From assembly GCA_023424965.1 (NCBI GenBank), contig JAFADI010000035.1:1-22466 (forward strand): 22,466 nucleotides of DNA, read 5' to 3'. The DNA is from Bacillota bacterium. GTDB lineage: Bacteria; Bacillota; Clostridia; Acetivibrionales; JAFADI01. The position numbers and the translations under genes were made by a program. Below the pieces are notes generated by a model. That model was not told the DNA's origin, searched no databases, and saw nothing but the letters and a program-made list of their open reading frames with translations. This document shows, one piece after another, positions 12,776-20,619 of the stretch (positions are counted from its first letter, which is position 1; every line of letters starts with the position of its first letter).

Positions 12776-15343
12776 ATGTATCTTTTAGGAAAAATTAAAG
12801 TAACAGCGGTCATACCGGAACAATTGAAGCGATTAAAAGACATAGCATATAATCTCTGGTGGTCATGGAATTCCGAAGCAATTGACCTCTACAGGGAGAT
12901 TGACCTGGCATTATGGGAAAAGCTCGGAAAGAATCCCGTTAGGTTTTTGCTTGAAGTAAGTCAGAAAAAGCTGGAGCAAAAACTGAATGATCCCGGTTTT
13001 ATGCAGCGTTATCAAGAGATCGTTGGAAAATTCGATTCATATATGTCAACTTCCGATACCTGGTTCAACAACAACCACTCCGACAGGCAAAAGGACACGG
13101 TGGCGTATTTTTCGGCCGAATATGGCTTGAACGAAGTGCTGCCCATCTATTCCGGCGGTCTGGGTGTTTTGTCCGGGGATCACTGTAAAGCCGCCAGCGA
13201 TCTGGGAATACCCTTTGTGGGAATCGGCCTTTTTTACAAGCAGGGGTACTTCAGCCAGAGAATCAACCGTGAGGGCTGGCAGGAAACCGCCTTTACCGAT
13301 TTGAACTTTTCCTATCTGCCCGTTAAGCCGGCATATAATTCCAGGGGCGAACAGACGATGATCAGCGTTGAACTGCCCGGCAGGCTGGTTTATGCAAAGG
13401 TGTGGCAGGTAAATGTGGGAAGAATCCGCATATACTTCATGGATACCGATGTGGAGCAGAACAGTCCCTCCGACAGGAGCCTGACAGCCAGACTCTATGG
13501 CGGCGACCAGGAGACCCGAATCCAGCAGGAAATTTTCCTGGGCATCGGCGGCATCCGGGTTCTTGACGCACTTGGAATCAATGCCACCGTATACCACATG
13601 AACGAGGGCCACTCTTCCTTCATGGGCCTGGAGCTCATCCGCAAGCTTGTACAGGACAAAGGCCTGCCTTTCAGGGTCGCCAAGGAAGTGGTTTCTTCTT
13701 CTTCCATATTTACTACCCACACACCTGTGCCCGCAGGGAACGATGTGTTCCCCCTCCACCTCATCGATAAATACTTCAGCAACTACTGGGGCTCCCTGGG
13801 CATCAGCAGGCATGAGTTTATCGATCTGGGGCTTAAAATAGGCGACCATCAGAACTTCAACATGACCGCCCTGGCCTTGACCATCGCCGGCAGGAAAAAT
13901 GGGGTAAGTGAGCTTCACGGGGCTGTTTCGAGGAATATTTTCAACAACATATGGCCCGGAGTTCCGGAGGACGACGTCCCCATCACCCATGTGACCAACG
14001 GCATACATACCCTTACCTGGCTCTCCCCCAGTTTCAAGCAATTATATGATAAATACCTGGACGGCGGCTGGAAGGAAAAGCTTTACTCAAAGGAAATCTG
14101 GAATAAGGTGGACTCCATACCCAATGAAGATATCTGGGAAACCCATTATGCGTTAAAGGTCAAAATGATCGGCTTCATACGGGAAAAACTCCGTGAGCAG
14201 AGAATTGCAAACGGTGAATCCATTGAAAGCATCAAGGAAGTGGATGGGCTTTTGGACCCAGGGGCCCTGACCCTTGGTTTTGCCCGCAGGTTTGCCACCT
14301 ACAAAAGAGCAAATCTGATTTTCAGGAATGCAGCCAGAATACAGGGAATTTTAAACAATCCGGAGATGCCCGTACAGATCATCTTTGCCGGTAAGGCCCA
14401 CCCTGCCGACGGCCCCGCCCATGAAGTCATCAAAAACATCAATGATATCGCCAGACAGGAAGGCTTCAGAGGCAAAGTAATCCTGGTGGAAAATTACAAC
14501 ATGACGGTGGCCCGCAATCTGGTACAGGGTGTGGATGTCTGGCTGAACAATCCCAGAAGGCCCCTGGAAGCCAGTGGCACCAGCGGCCAGAAGGTCTGTA
14601 TCAACGGCATCATAAACTTCAGTGTCCTCGACGGCTGGTGGTGTGAAGGCTACAACGGTAAAAACGGCTGGTCCATCGGCGACGACACCGCCTATGAAAA
14701 TGAATACTACCAGGACAATGCGGACAGTGAGTCCATCTATGATACCCTTGAGAAGCATATTATCCCGCTGTTCTATGACAGGAATGAAAAGGGCATCCCC
14801 ATGGGCTGGGTACAGCTCATGAAGGAATCCATCCGGTCCCTGACGTACCAGTACAGCACCCACAGGATGGTGCAGGAGTACACCGAAAGAATGTACCTGC
14901 CTTCCATGGTAAGGGTGGACAACATCAAGTCCACGGATTACAGTTACGCCGCCAATCTTGCCGATTGGAAGGCCTTTACCGAGAGGAACTGGCCCCAGGT
15001 GCAGATCATCGCCGACAAGTCCATGAACCAGTTGAAGGAGCAAAAGCTTTTTTCCGGTGAGACCATCGGTATCACTACTTCCGTCTTCCTGGGAAACATT
15101 GATCCTGCAAGTGTGAAGGTTGAAATATACTACGGCGCCATCGGCAAAAACAACACCATCGAAAATCCCGAAATCGCCGAAATGGCTATGGTAGAGCAGG
15201 TTGACGCTTCAACCTACCGTTATTCCACAGACATAAGGATCGTTGAGGGCGGCGAATACGGCTATACTTTCCGGGTTCTGCCCTATCACTCCGAGCTCAT
15301 CAACAAGTTCGACCTGGGATTGATCCGGTGGGTGGTACAGTAA
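12776..15343 (+). CDS. glgP: Alpha-glucan (glycogen/maltodextrin) phosphorylase, DUF3417-containing GT35 type
   Basis: An 855-residue cytoplasmic enzyme that releases glucose 1-phosphate from alpha-1,4-glucans using phosphate and PLP. The N-terminal about 110 residues (YNLWWSWNSEAIDLYREID) are the DUF3417 domain that marks the bacterial/archaeal branch distinct from E. coli GlgP. Next come FSAEYGLNEVLPIYSGGLGVLSGDH, YHMNEGHSSF, FTTHTPVPAGND, VTNGIHTLTW, GFARRFATYKR and the PLP-binding EASGTSGQKVCING with Lys606. The C-terminal domain (about 700-855) is beta-rich. GGAGG lies 7 bases before the ATG. It is monocistronic, ending in a strong terminator. No glycogen synthesis gene is in the window, so whether it serves glycogen or imported maltodextrin/cellodextrin-linked storage is open. 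Confidence 0.96.
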   Translation: MYLLGKIKVTAVIPEQLKRLKDIAYNLWWSWNSEAIDLYREIDLALWEKLGKNPVRFLLEVSQKKLEQKLNDPGFMQRYQEIVGKFDSYMSTSDTWFNNNHSDRQKDTVAYFSAEYGLNEVLPIYSGGLGVLSGDHCKAASDLGIPFVGIGLFYKQGYFSQRINREGWQETAFTDLNFSYLPVKPAYNSRGEQTMISVELPGRLVYAKVWQVNVGRIRIYFMDTDVEQNSPSDRSLTARLYGGDQETRIQQEIFLGIGGIRVLDALGINATVYHMNEGHSSFMGLELIRKLVQDKGLPFRVAKEVVSSSSIFTTHTPVPAGNDVFPLHLIDKYFSNYWGSLGISRHEFIDLGLKIGDHQNFNMTALALTIAGRKNGVSELHGAVSRNIFNNIWPGVPEDDVPITHVTNGIHTLTWLSPSFKQLYDKYLDGGWKEKLYSKEIWNKVDSIPNEDIWETHYALKVKMIGFIREKLREQRIANGESIESIKEVDGLLDPGALTLGFARRFATYKRANLIFRNAARIQGILNNPEMPVQIIFAGKAHPADGPAHEVIKNINDIARQEGFRGKVILVENYNMTVARNLVQGVDVWLNNPRRPLEASGTSGQKVCINGIINFSVLDGWWCEGYNGKNGWSIGDDTAYENEYYQDNADSESIYDTLEKHIIPLFYDRNEKGIPMGWVQLMKESIRSLTYQYSTHRMVQEYTERMYLPSMVRVDNIKSTDYSYAANLADWKAFTERNWPQVQIIADKSMNQLKEQKLFSGETIGITTSVFLGNIDPASVKVEIYYGAIGKNNTIENPEIAEMAMVEQVDASTYRYSTDIRIVEGGEYGYTFRVLPYHSELINKFDLGLIRWVVQ

Positions 15344-15354
15344 AACGAGCATTC

Positions 15355-15396
15355 AAAAAGGCCTGCAGCTTCAAACAATGGCTGCAGGCCTTTTTT
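15355..15396. terminator. Bidirectional terminator between glgP and dapB
   Basis: GGCCTGCAGC (15360-15369) and GCTGCAGGCC (15381-15390) pair perfectly. They are preceded by five A and followed by six T, with an 11-base loop. It ends both glgP (plus) and the convergent dapB-type gene (minus). Confidence 0.95.
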
Positions 15397-15398
15397 CT

Positions 15399-16277
15399 TT
15401 ACGCCAGCTCTTCCTGGGATTCCTTAAGCTCCTTCCTGTAGCAGCTTACATACCGTTTGCCCAGGACCGCGTTCTCTTTGTCCAGGTAGTCCCCCAGGAC
15501 CTTTTTGAGGTTCAGTACATCACTCATCTCAAAATAACCGCTCCGTCCCAGAATAAAGTGGATTACCCGTCCCACCCCGACAGCAAAGGCTTTTCTGGAA
15601 AAGGACTCATGGGATATCTCGATTTTGTCATCCTCCCCGATAATCATTACCTCATGCTTTCCTACGACTCCCCCGGCTCTTACCGCATTGATGGGCACAT
15701 TTACTTCCTTCCTGTCCTGGCATGCGGCCGCAATTCCCTTTTCGATCTCTTTGGCGATCTTCAGGGCCGTTCCCGAAGGTGCATCCTTTTTGTTTTTATG
15801 GTGCATTTCCGTTATCTGGAAATCATAGTCATTCAAAATATTGGCTGCCAGATTGGAAATCAGCATCAGGACATTCACTCCCAGTGTTATATTGGGAGCA
15901 TAAACGATGGCATTATGATATTTGCGGGTCAGTACAAAAAGCTTTCTCAGGCCTATTTTTGAAAAGCCGGTGGTGCCGATCACCATATTCACCTTCATTT
16001 TTGCAAAAACCTTTGCATTGCGCACGGTGGCCCCGGGATTTGAAAAATCCACAACGACTTCGGGCTTCGTTTTAAAAATAACCTGTTCCAGGTTATCCGC
16101 CCCATCCACCAAAATACCGGTTTCGCCGCAGTCCAGAAGCTCGCCCAGGTCTTTCCCTTTTTTTTCGCTGTTCGAACTGCATATGACTGAAACCAGCTTT
16201 ATATCTTCCTGCTGCAACAAATACTTCGCGATTTCCTTTCCTGTTTTTCCCAATCCTATAAGGCAAACTCTTATCAT
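15399..16277 (-). CDS. dapB: 4-hydroxy-tetrahydrodipicolinate reductase (DapB) family protein
   Basis: A 292-residue NAD(P)H-dependent reductase. DapB makes tetrahydrodipicolinate, the precursor of diaminopimelate, lysine and (through DpaAB) spore dipicolinate. Visible features are the nucleotide-binding IGLGKTGKEIAKYL, GTTG (101-104), APNITLGVN, and the catalytic/substrate motif HHKNKKDAPSGTA with His159, His160 and Lys163 at the same positions as in E. coli. RAGG (200-203) comes next. The dinucleotide loop is GLGKTG, not the usual GxxGRMG, and about 40 extra residues (about 250-292, Lys/Glu-rich) follow the normal end. It may therefore be a divergent paralogue, and other dap genes are not adjacent. 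AGGAGG lies 8 bases before the ATG. Expression is behind a c-di-AMP riboswitch and terminator (see 16326-16531). Confidence 0.88.
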   Translation of the reverse strand: MIRVCLIGLGKTGKEIAKYLLQQEDIKLVSVICSSNSEKKGKDLGELLDCGETGILVDGADNLEQVIFKTKPEVVVDFSNPGATVRNAKVFAKMKVNMVIGTTGFSKIGLRKLFVLTRKYHNAIVYAPNITLGVNVLMLISNLAANILNDYDFQITEMHHKNKKDAPSGTALKIAKEIEKGIAAACQDRKEVNVPINAVRAGGVVGKHEVMIIGEDDKIEISHESFSRKAFAVGVGRVIHFILGRSGYFEMSDVLNLKKVLGDYLDKENAVLGKRYVSCYRKELKESQEELA

Positions 16278-16325
16278 ATCGATTTCCTCCTGTCCTGCTG
16301 TTTATTAGTTCCGGCGATTAACGCC

Positions 16326-16355
16326 AAAAAGCTGCGGAGAAGTATCCGCAGCTTT
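16326..16355 (-). terminator. Terminator of the c-di-AMP riboswitch expression platform
   Basis: Minus strand: AAAGCTGCGGA (16355-16345) pairs perfectly with TCCGCAGCTTT (16338-16328), six-base loop, then T to 16326. Part of its loop and 3' arm, CTTCTCC (16342-16336), is complementary to GGAGAAG (16388-16382) at the end of the aptamer. That gives a ready-made antiterminator. It lies 48 bases before the DapB start codon. Confidence 0.9.
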
Positions 16356-16380
16356 CGTTGTAAAATTGAAGCTCACTTTT

Positions 16381-16531
16381 TCTTCTCCTCAACGCTTACG
16401 AGGTTAGCTGACGGATTCGGATCGCAAGAGACTGACCCTACCAATTTTTTGGATTCACCCCGTTCGAACTCTACGCTGTGTAGAATTCATCTGGTTCCCC
16501 CGCTCTAAGATATTTCAATAGATTAAGCGCA
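16381..16531 (-). promoter_or_regulatory. c-di-AMP riboswitch (ydaO/yuaA class)
   Basis: On the minus strand the conserved blocks of the ydaO class appear in order: GCGCTTAATCT at the 5' end (16530-16520), AGCGGGGGAACC (16504-16493), GGGGTGAATCC (16461-16451), TAGGGTCAGTCTC (16440-16428), and CCGAATCCGTCAGCTAACC with CTCGTAAGCGTT (16420-16391). CGCTTA and TAAGCG form the closing helix. GGAGAAG follows and can pair with the downstream terminator. In known members c-di-AMP binding turns expression off. The regulated gene is the DapB-type reductase starting at 16277. A TATAAT at 16570-16565 with a poor -35 is a possible promoter. Confidence 0.95.
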
Positions 16532-16767
16532 TTCCTATTCAATTTGACGATGGTATTATGGTATATTATATTCCCAAATTTTTCGAACTATCACATCCCA
16601 TATATTTTTACCGCATTGGAAAGTATATACCACCATAGTATAGGAAATCTCAGCCCGGCACAATTTCCCATATATTTCCCAATCAAAACCTTCATAATTT
16701 GTTCACAATTTCAACACACGGTACACATATTTCGGGTAATACTAAATCTATCAAAGGAGGTGTTGAA
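16532..16767. other. Divergent intergenic region upstream of the riboswitch and the secreted protein gene
   Basis: AT-rich DNA. For the minus strand, TATAAT at 16570-16565 could drive the riboswitch, although no good -35 is seen. For the plus strand, TTGTTC (16699-16704) with 17 bases to TACACA (16722-16727) is a weak promoter candidate for the gene at 16768. No small gene is supported. Confidence 0.35.
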
Positions 16768-17256
16768 ATGAAACTGATCAAAATCCTTATTGCCGGCGCC
16801 ATGATTGCTTCGTTCACTGCAACTGCTGCTTTTGCAGCTCCGGGCGGAGCTTCTGCGCCATCTTCCGCCCAGCAGCAGGCCCACCATGAAAAAAAGGAAT
16901 TCAGCACGCAAGAGGACCCGGTAAAGCTGTTGGAAAGCAAAAAAGCCCGTATCCAGGACAAGCTCAAGGAAGGCAAAATCCCCCAGGAAAAGGCCGACTT
17001 GATCACCAAAAAAATTGATGCCAGGATACAAAAGGTCAAAGAGTTTGACAAGCTTTCCGTGCAGCAGAAAAAGGATATGCTGAAGAGCGATTTCAAAGCG
17101 TCCCTTGATAAAAGGGTCAAGGAAGGTAAAGTAGACCAGGGCAAGGCTGACGAATTGTTCAAAAAATTTACGGACAAGGTGAATCAATGGGACGGAAAGG
17201 GATATCCCAGGTTTTTCTCCAAAGGACTTTCCGGCAAAGGCTGCCATAAAAAATGA
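16768..17256 (+). CDS. Secreted, Lys-rich helical protein, DUF2680/YckD-like
   Basis: A 162-residue exported protein. A clear signal peptide (Lys-containing n-region, LIAGAMIASFTATAAFA, cleavage after AFA at residue 23) is followed by a short Ala/Gly/Ser linker and then about 110 residues of charged helices. Two similar units, KARIQDKLKEGKIPQEKADL (about 53-72) and KRVKEGKVDQGKADELFKKF (about 113-132), have the pattern helix-EGK-(I/V)-xQ-x-KADx. This pattern is seen in DUF2680 (YckD-type) proteins, whose function is unknown. The strong AAAGGAGGTG site fixes the ATG at 16768. It is monocistronic and flanked downstream by an inverted repeat without a T run. The family assignment is from memory of the pattern. 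Confidence 0.78.
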   Translation: MKLIKILIAGAMIASFTATAAFAAPGGASAPSSAQQQAHHEKKEFSTQEDPVKLLESKKARIQDKLKEGKIPQEKADLITKKIDARIQKVKEFDKLSVQQKKDMLKSDFKASLDKRVKEGKVDQGKADELFKKFTDKVNQWDGKGYPRFFSKGLSGKGCHKK

Positions 17257-17290
17257 CGATTTGACCCATTCATTTTTTGAGGTCCGCCCA

Positions 17291-17322
17291 AGGGGATTCG
17301 GTCTGTTTTGACCGGATCCCTT
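17291..17322. repeat. Inverted repeat between convergent genes, terminator-like but lacking a T run
   Basis: 17291-17303 pairs with 17310-17322 over 13 positions (two G-T wobbles) around the loop TGTTTT. No T stretch follows on either strand. It may slow or stop transcription between the secreted protein gene and the endonuclease Q-like gene, or protect mRNA 3' ends. Confidence 0.5.
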
Positions 17323-17330
17323 CACTATGC

Positions 17331-18509
17331 CTATCCTTCGATTTTTCCGTAAACTCCGCCGCCGCCCGCTTCGATCCCGAGTTTTCCCTCCCGGGCAAGA
17401 ACAATGTTCCTGGCAATGTCCTCCTTCACCACCGTTGAGATCTCTTCAAAGCTGGCGTCATGGAGTATTTTCATTTCATTGCCGAAATGCCCTATCAATT
17501 TTTCGACGGTTTTGGGTCCCACCTTGGGCAGAAACTCCAATGGAATCTGGTAGTGATAGGGCGCCCGCCCTTCCATCCGGACTTCATCCCTGTCCCGGAT
17601 GATTTCCAGGCGGTCCTTTACACCGACGGTCACATGGTGTTTGACGGATACGGGGCACTTCAATACCGGCGGCTCTCCCTCAATAATTTTCTCGCATACC
17701 TCGCAAAAGCTCCGGTGGTATTTTCCCAGTCTGGGATTCAGGCCATAGTTGGCCACAATCCTCCGGCCGTCGATATTTTTCAGGGCTTTCAATATTTCCT
17801 CATAACTGGGTTCCTTCATTTCAAAGATATTGTATTCCCTGCCCATTTTGGGAAGAGAGTGGGCGTCGGAATTGCTTATAAACGTCTTTCCGTCCAGTTC
17901 GCTAAGCTGGCTGGCCATCATTGAATCGGCACTCAGTCCCAGCTCCACGGTGGGGATTTTGGCAAAGGATTTGTCGTCGAAGATTTGGTGCAGTGAATCG
18001 CAGCAGTTCCCGTAAAAGCTCTTGTGGGGCGTAAACGCATGGGCGGGTATGTAGAGCCCTCCAAAGCCGTCTACGATGTTGAACAGCTCCTGGCCCGTGA
18101 GCCGCGACATGATGGCATTGAACCTGATGTTCCTTATGTGCTTGCTCATTTCTTCGGAGAATTTTTTAATGACCGCAAGGGAGGGAAAAAAACACAGGGA
18201 ATGGGAACTGCAGCCATGCTTTTCATGGGTCTCGATTTCCGCCCCCAGGATCAAGGTTTGGCTGCCTCTGTATTCCATGCCACCCTTCTGCTTTTCCACC
18301 AGTTCCCCTCTTGCCACCAGCGCGTCGATATCCTCAAGGACATACGGGGATATGCAGTCCACCACCCCAATGACGTTAATGCCTTTTTTGTATAGGGATT
18401 CGTGGGCGATATTCTCAAAAGTCAGATTGTTGGCCGTCGCTTTTTTTATTTCCATTCCTCCGGAAGAGCGTCCGATATGGACATGGAGGTCAACATAATA
18501 TTTGTTCAT
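17331..18509 (-). CDS. endoQ: Endonuclease Q-like DNA repair protein (PHP domain, zinc motif, HhH)
   Basis: A 392-residue protein with the EndoQ architecture. The PHP metal-hydrolase domain (about 1-240) carries DLHVHIGRSSGG (Asp7, His9, His11), Glu91, His157 in IPAHAFTPHKSFYG, GLSAD and SNSDAHSLPKMGRE (Asp215, His217). A Cys-type zinc motif follows (Cys269, Cys272, Cys285), after LNPRLGKYHRSFC. The C-terminal helix-hairpin-helix is at about 325-345 (LPKVGPKTVEKLIGHFG). EndoQ, known from Thermococcales and some Bacillus, nicks DNA 5' to deaminated bases (uracil, hypoxanthine, xanthine) and abasic sites. The second ATG (18509) is used because AGAGGG lies just 5' of the first ATG and at correct distance from the second. 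It is the last gene of the activase cluster, 24 bases after it. Confidence 0.88.
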   Translation of the reverse strand: MNKYYVDLHVHIGRSSGGMEIKKATANNLTFENIAHESLYKKGINVIGVVDCISPYVLEDIDALVARGELVEKQKGGMEYRGSQTLILGAEIETHEKHGCSSHSLCFFPSLAVIKKFSEEMSKHIRNIRFNAIMSRLTGQELFNIVDGFGGLYIPAHAFTPHKSFYGNCCDSLHQIFDDKSFAKIPTVELGLSADSMMASQLSELDGKTFISNSDAHSLPKMGREYNIFEMKEPSYEEILKALKNIDGRRIVANYGLNPRLGKYHRSFCEVCEKIIEGEPPVLKCPVSVKHHVTVGVKDRLEIIRDRDEVRMEGRAPYHYQIPLEFLPKVGPKTVEKLIGHFGNEMKILHDASFEEISTVVKEDIARNIVLAREGKLGIEAGGGGVYGKIEG

Positions 18510-18533
18510 AACCATCCCTCTTTATTTCAGGCT

Positions 18534-19535
18534 TCATACCACTTCCGCCTTATCGGAAGCTTCCTGGGCCACCTGGTTCGCCCATTTCCCGCACCGGTCC
18601 CCCCACCGGGCGATCACAGCCCCATCGGAGAGTATTTCGATCACCTCGCAGAGATTGGAGCAATCCCGGCACTCAAGGCTTTTTGCCCTGTAATCCCTGT
18701 CCGTCATCCGGAAGCCCTGGAAATTGCTCTGGAAGCTGCCCGCTCCCATCTTTTCCTTGGCCAGGAGGGCTGCTCCGTAGGCCCCCATCACATCGTGATA
18801 TTCGGGAATGATGAGCTTTTTCTCCAGGGCCTTTTCGAAGGCCGCCACGATACCGATGTTGGCCGCCACTCCTCCCTGGAACAGGATGGGCTCTTCAATT
18901 TTCTTTGTTTTTGCCAGGTTGTTCAGATAGTTTCTCACCAGGGCATCGCACAGGCCTCCGATGATATCCTCCAGGCTGTGTCCCGTCTGCTGCTTATGAA
19001 TCATGTCGGATTCCGCAAACACGGCGCACCTTCCCGCAATCCTTACAGGCGAGGCTGCTTTTAAGGCATAGCCTCCGAATTCATTGATGGGAATACCCAG
19101 CCTTGCCGCCTGCCGGTCGAGAAAAGAACCCGTCCCTGCGGCACAGACGGTGTTCATTGCAAAATCATACACCACTCCGTTTTTCAGGATGATTATTTTG
19201 GAGTCCTGCCCCCCAATTTCAAGGATGGTCTTTACTCCCGGTTCAATTTTCTGGGCAGCCACGGCATGGGCCGTTATCTCATTTTTTACTATATCGGCTC
19301 CGATTATTACACTGGCAAGCTGCCTTCCACTGCCGGTGGCCCCTACGCCTTTAATCCTGGCTTTGTTCCCCACACGCTCCGAAAGGATTTTCATTCCCTC
19401 CCGCATGGCGTTTATGGGTTGTCCTCCTGTTCGTATGTAGAGCTTTTCTTCAACTCTATCATTTTCATCGGTTAAAACCAAATTTGTGCTTACCGAGCCT
19501 ACGTCAACTCCCAGATAAAGCGTAGTTTTCTCCAA
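18534..19535 (-). CDS. Acyl-CoA dehydratase activase (BcrAD/BadFG/HgdC ATPase family) with Cys-rich C-terminus
   Basis: A 333-residue ASKHA-fold ATPase that, in its family, uses a [4Fe-4S] cluster and ATP to inject a low-potential electron into a partner (2-hydroxyacyl-CoA dehydratase or benzoyl-CoA reductase type). Motifs: GVDVGSVSTNLVL (9-21), GATGSGR, EIGGQDSK, and the cluster ligands Cys131 (NTVCAAGTG) and Cys170 (GRCAVFAE), 39 apart as in HgdC of Acidaminococcus. It has an extra C-terminal module with CRDCSNLC and DRCGKW (Cys289, 292, 296, 315), which could hold a second metal site. TTG at 19535 is preferred because it places the ATPase motif where homologues have it. It overlaps the upstream HgdB-like gene by 32 bases. 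The partner is probably that gene product and the DUF2229 protein; the final substrate is unknown. Confidence 0.9.
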   Translation of the reverse strand: MEKTTLYLGVDVGSVSTNLVLTDENDRVEEKLYIRTGGQPINAMREGMKILSERVGNKARIKGVGATGSGRQLASVIIGADIVKNEITAHAVAAQKIEPGVKTILEIGGQDSKIIILKNGVVYDFAMNTVCAAGTGSFLDRQAARLGIPINEFGGYALKAASPVRIAGRCAVFAESDMIHKQQTGHSLEDIIGGLCDALVRNYLNNLAKTKKIEEPILFQGGVAANIGIVAAFEKALEKKLIIPEYHDVMGAYGAALLAKEKMGAGSFQSNFQGFRMTDRDYRAKSLECRDCSNLCEVIEILSDGAVIARWGDRCGKWANQVAQEASDKAEVV

Positions 19536-20619
19536 GCGCCTTTCGCTCCCTTCTCCTTCGCAGCAAATCTGCAAATGCTTCCAATCTTGTCTGGTAACCC
19601 GCCTCCCCCGTCATCTCGTCAATGATCAGGGTGAGTACGGGTATGTCATAGTCTTTTTCTATTGCCGGCAAAATGCTTTCCGCAACGATCTCCGGCATGC
19701 AGGTAAGGGGGTAAACCTGGATGATGCCGTCGTAACCCTCAGCCCCATACATGGCCGAATGGCCGATGGTCTCCTGGGCATGGCCCCCGATCATGGTCCC
19801 CAGATATGGCCTGGCTGCATCCACATACCGCATGTCCCTGGGCAGGTGGAGTGCACCTTTTATTATATGGTCAATAATCCAGCCGCTGACGGTGACCTTT
19901 CTATCGGCCTCAATCCCGTAATTGCCCAGCTTGGCCGCCAGATTGAAATTAGCGTAGGGATCGATGGTGGTGTATATCTCGCCTACGATGCCCACTTTCA
20001 AAGGCCTGCAGTCCCTGTCGATTTCCACCCTCAGCAGCTCATTCTCCGTATCCCTTACCAGCTTTTTAAGCTCAACGGAGCCTTTGGTATTATAGGCTTT
20101 TGAAAGGAAATTGCCGTAGAGCGAGTCTACGCTGCCTTTTTTTATTTCCCTGGGCCTCATCCTGAAAGCAAGCCTTTCAAGATCATCCACCTGCCTCGAA
20201 ATTGCCGCCGTTTCCTTCACTGCTTTAAGGACCCGGTGAAGCTTCAGTCCCCCCGTCAGCCTGCGTATCCTGTCCAGAAGCTCACTTAAGCCCTTATCCG
20301 GCCATTCAAGGGTTATGACCTCCATGGGGGTGCCCAGGTCTTTTAGTATCTCCCTGTGCATTTCACCGTAATAACCGAACCTGCAGGGGCCGCATCCTCC
20401 GGTGATCAATATGGTGTCCGCTCCCTTTTCCCTGGCCAGAAGAAAATTCCCTATGTTAATTTTAAGGGGCAGGCAGGCCAGCTCCGGAGCGCATTTTGTC
20501 CCCAGCTCCAGGGCCCTCTTGCTGTTATAGGGCGGGATGATGTATTCGATGTTAAGATCGTCCAGCAAAGCCTTTACCGGTATATATGTATTACCCATAT
20601 GCGGGAAGGTTACCTTCAT
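19504..20619 (-). CDS. 2-hydroxyacyl-CoA dehydratase (HgdB/D)-like activase partner protein
   Basis: A 371-residue protein related to the dehydratase D-component fold and to the C-terminal third of large fused clostridial CoA-activase proteins. Cysteines likely to bind an iron-sulfur cluster are Cys43 and Cys49 (TKCAPELACLP), and Cys76/Cys79 in GGCGPCRFGYYGE; another is in YPLTCMPE near the C-terminal GEAGYQTRLEAF motif. The second ATG (20619) is used because GGAGG lies 7 bases before it. It overlaps the upstream DUF2229 gene by 29 bases and the downstream ATPase by 32, so the three are strongly coupled. There is no second dehydratase subunit or CoA transferase nearby, so the electron acceptor or substrate is unknown. 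Confidence 0.85.
   Translation of the reverse strand: MKVTFPHMGNTYIPVKALLDDLNIEYIIPPYNSKRALELGTKCAPELACLPLKINIGNFLLAREKGADTILITGGCGPCRFGYYGEMHREILKDLGTPMEVITLEWPDKGLSELLDRIRRLTGGLKLHRVLKAVKETAAISRQVDDLERLAFRMRPREIKKGSVDSLYGNFLSKAYNTKGSVELKKLVRDTENELLRVEIDRDCRPLKVGIVGEIYTTIDPYANFNLAAKLGNYGIEADRKVTVSGWIIDHIIKGALHLPRDMRYVDAARPYLGTMIGGHAQETIGHSAMYGAEGYDGIIQVYPLTCMPEIVAESILPAIEKDYDIPVLTLIIDEMTGEAGYQTRLEAFADLLRRRRERKALGENYALSGS

Noticed and set aside
13046..14041. 331-codon minus-strand frame inside glgP
   Set aside because: It lies opposite strongly conserved phosphorylase motifs and matches no recognised protein.
16381..16531. A tmRNA, 6S RNA or tRNA gene as explanation of the GC-richer intergenic block
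   Set aside because: All conserved blocks match the ydaO/yuaA aptamer, and no tRNA-like acceptor or tag frame is present.
17291..17322. Rho-independent terminator
   Set aside because: The stem is good, but neither strand has a following T run, so it is listed only as an inverted repeat.
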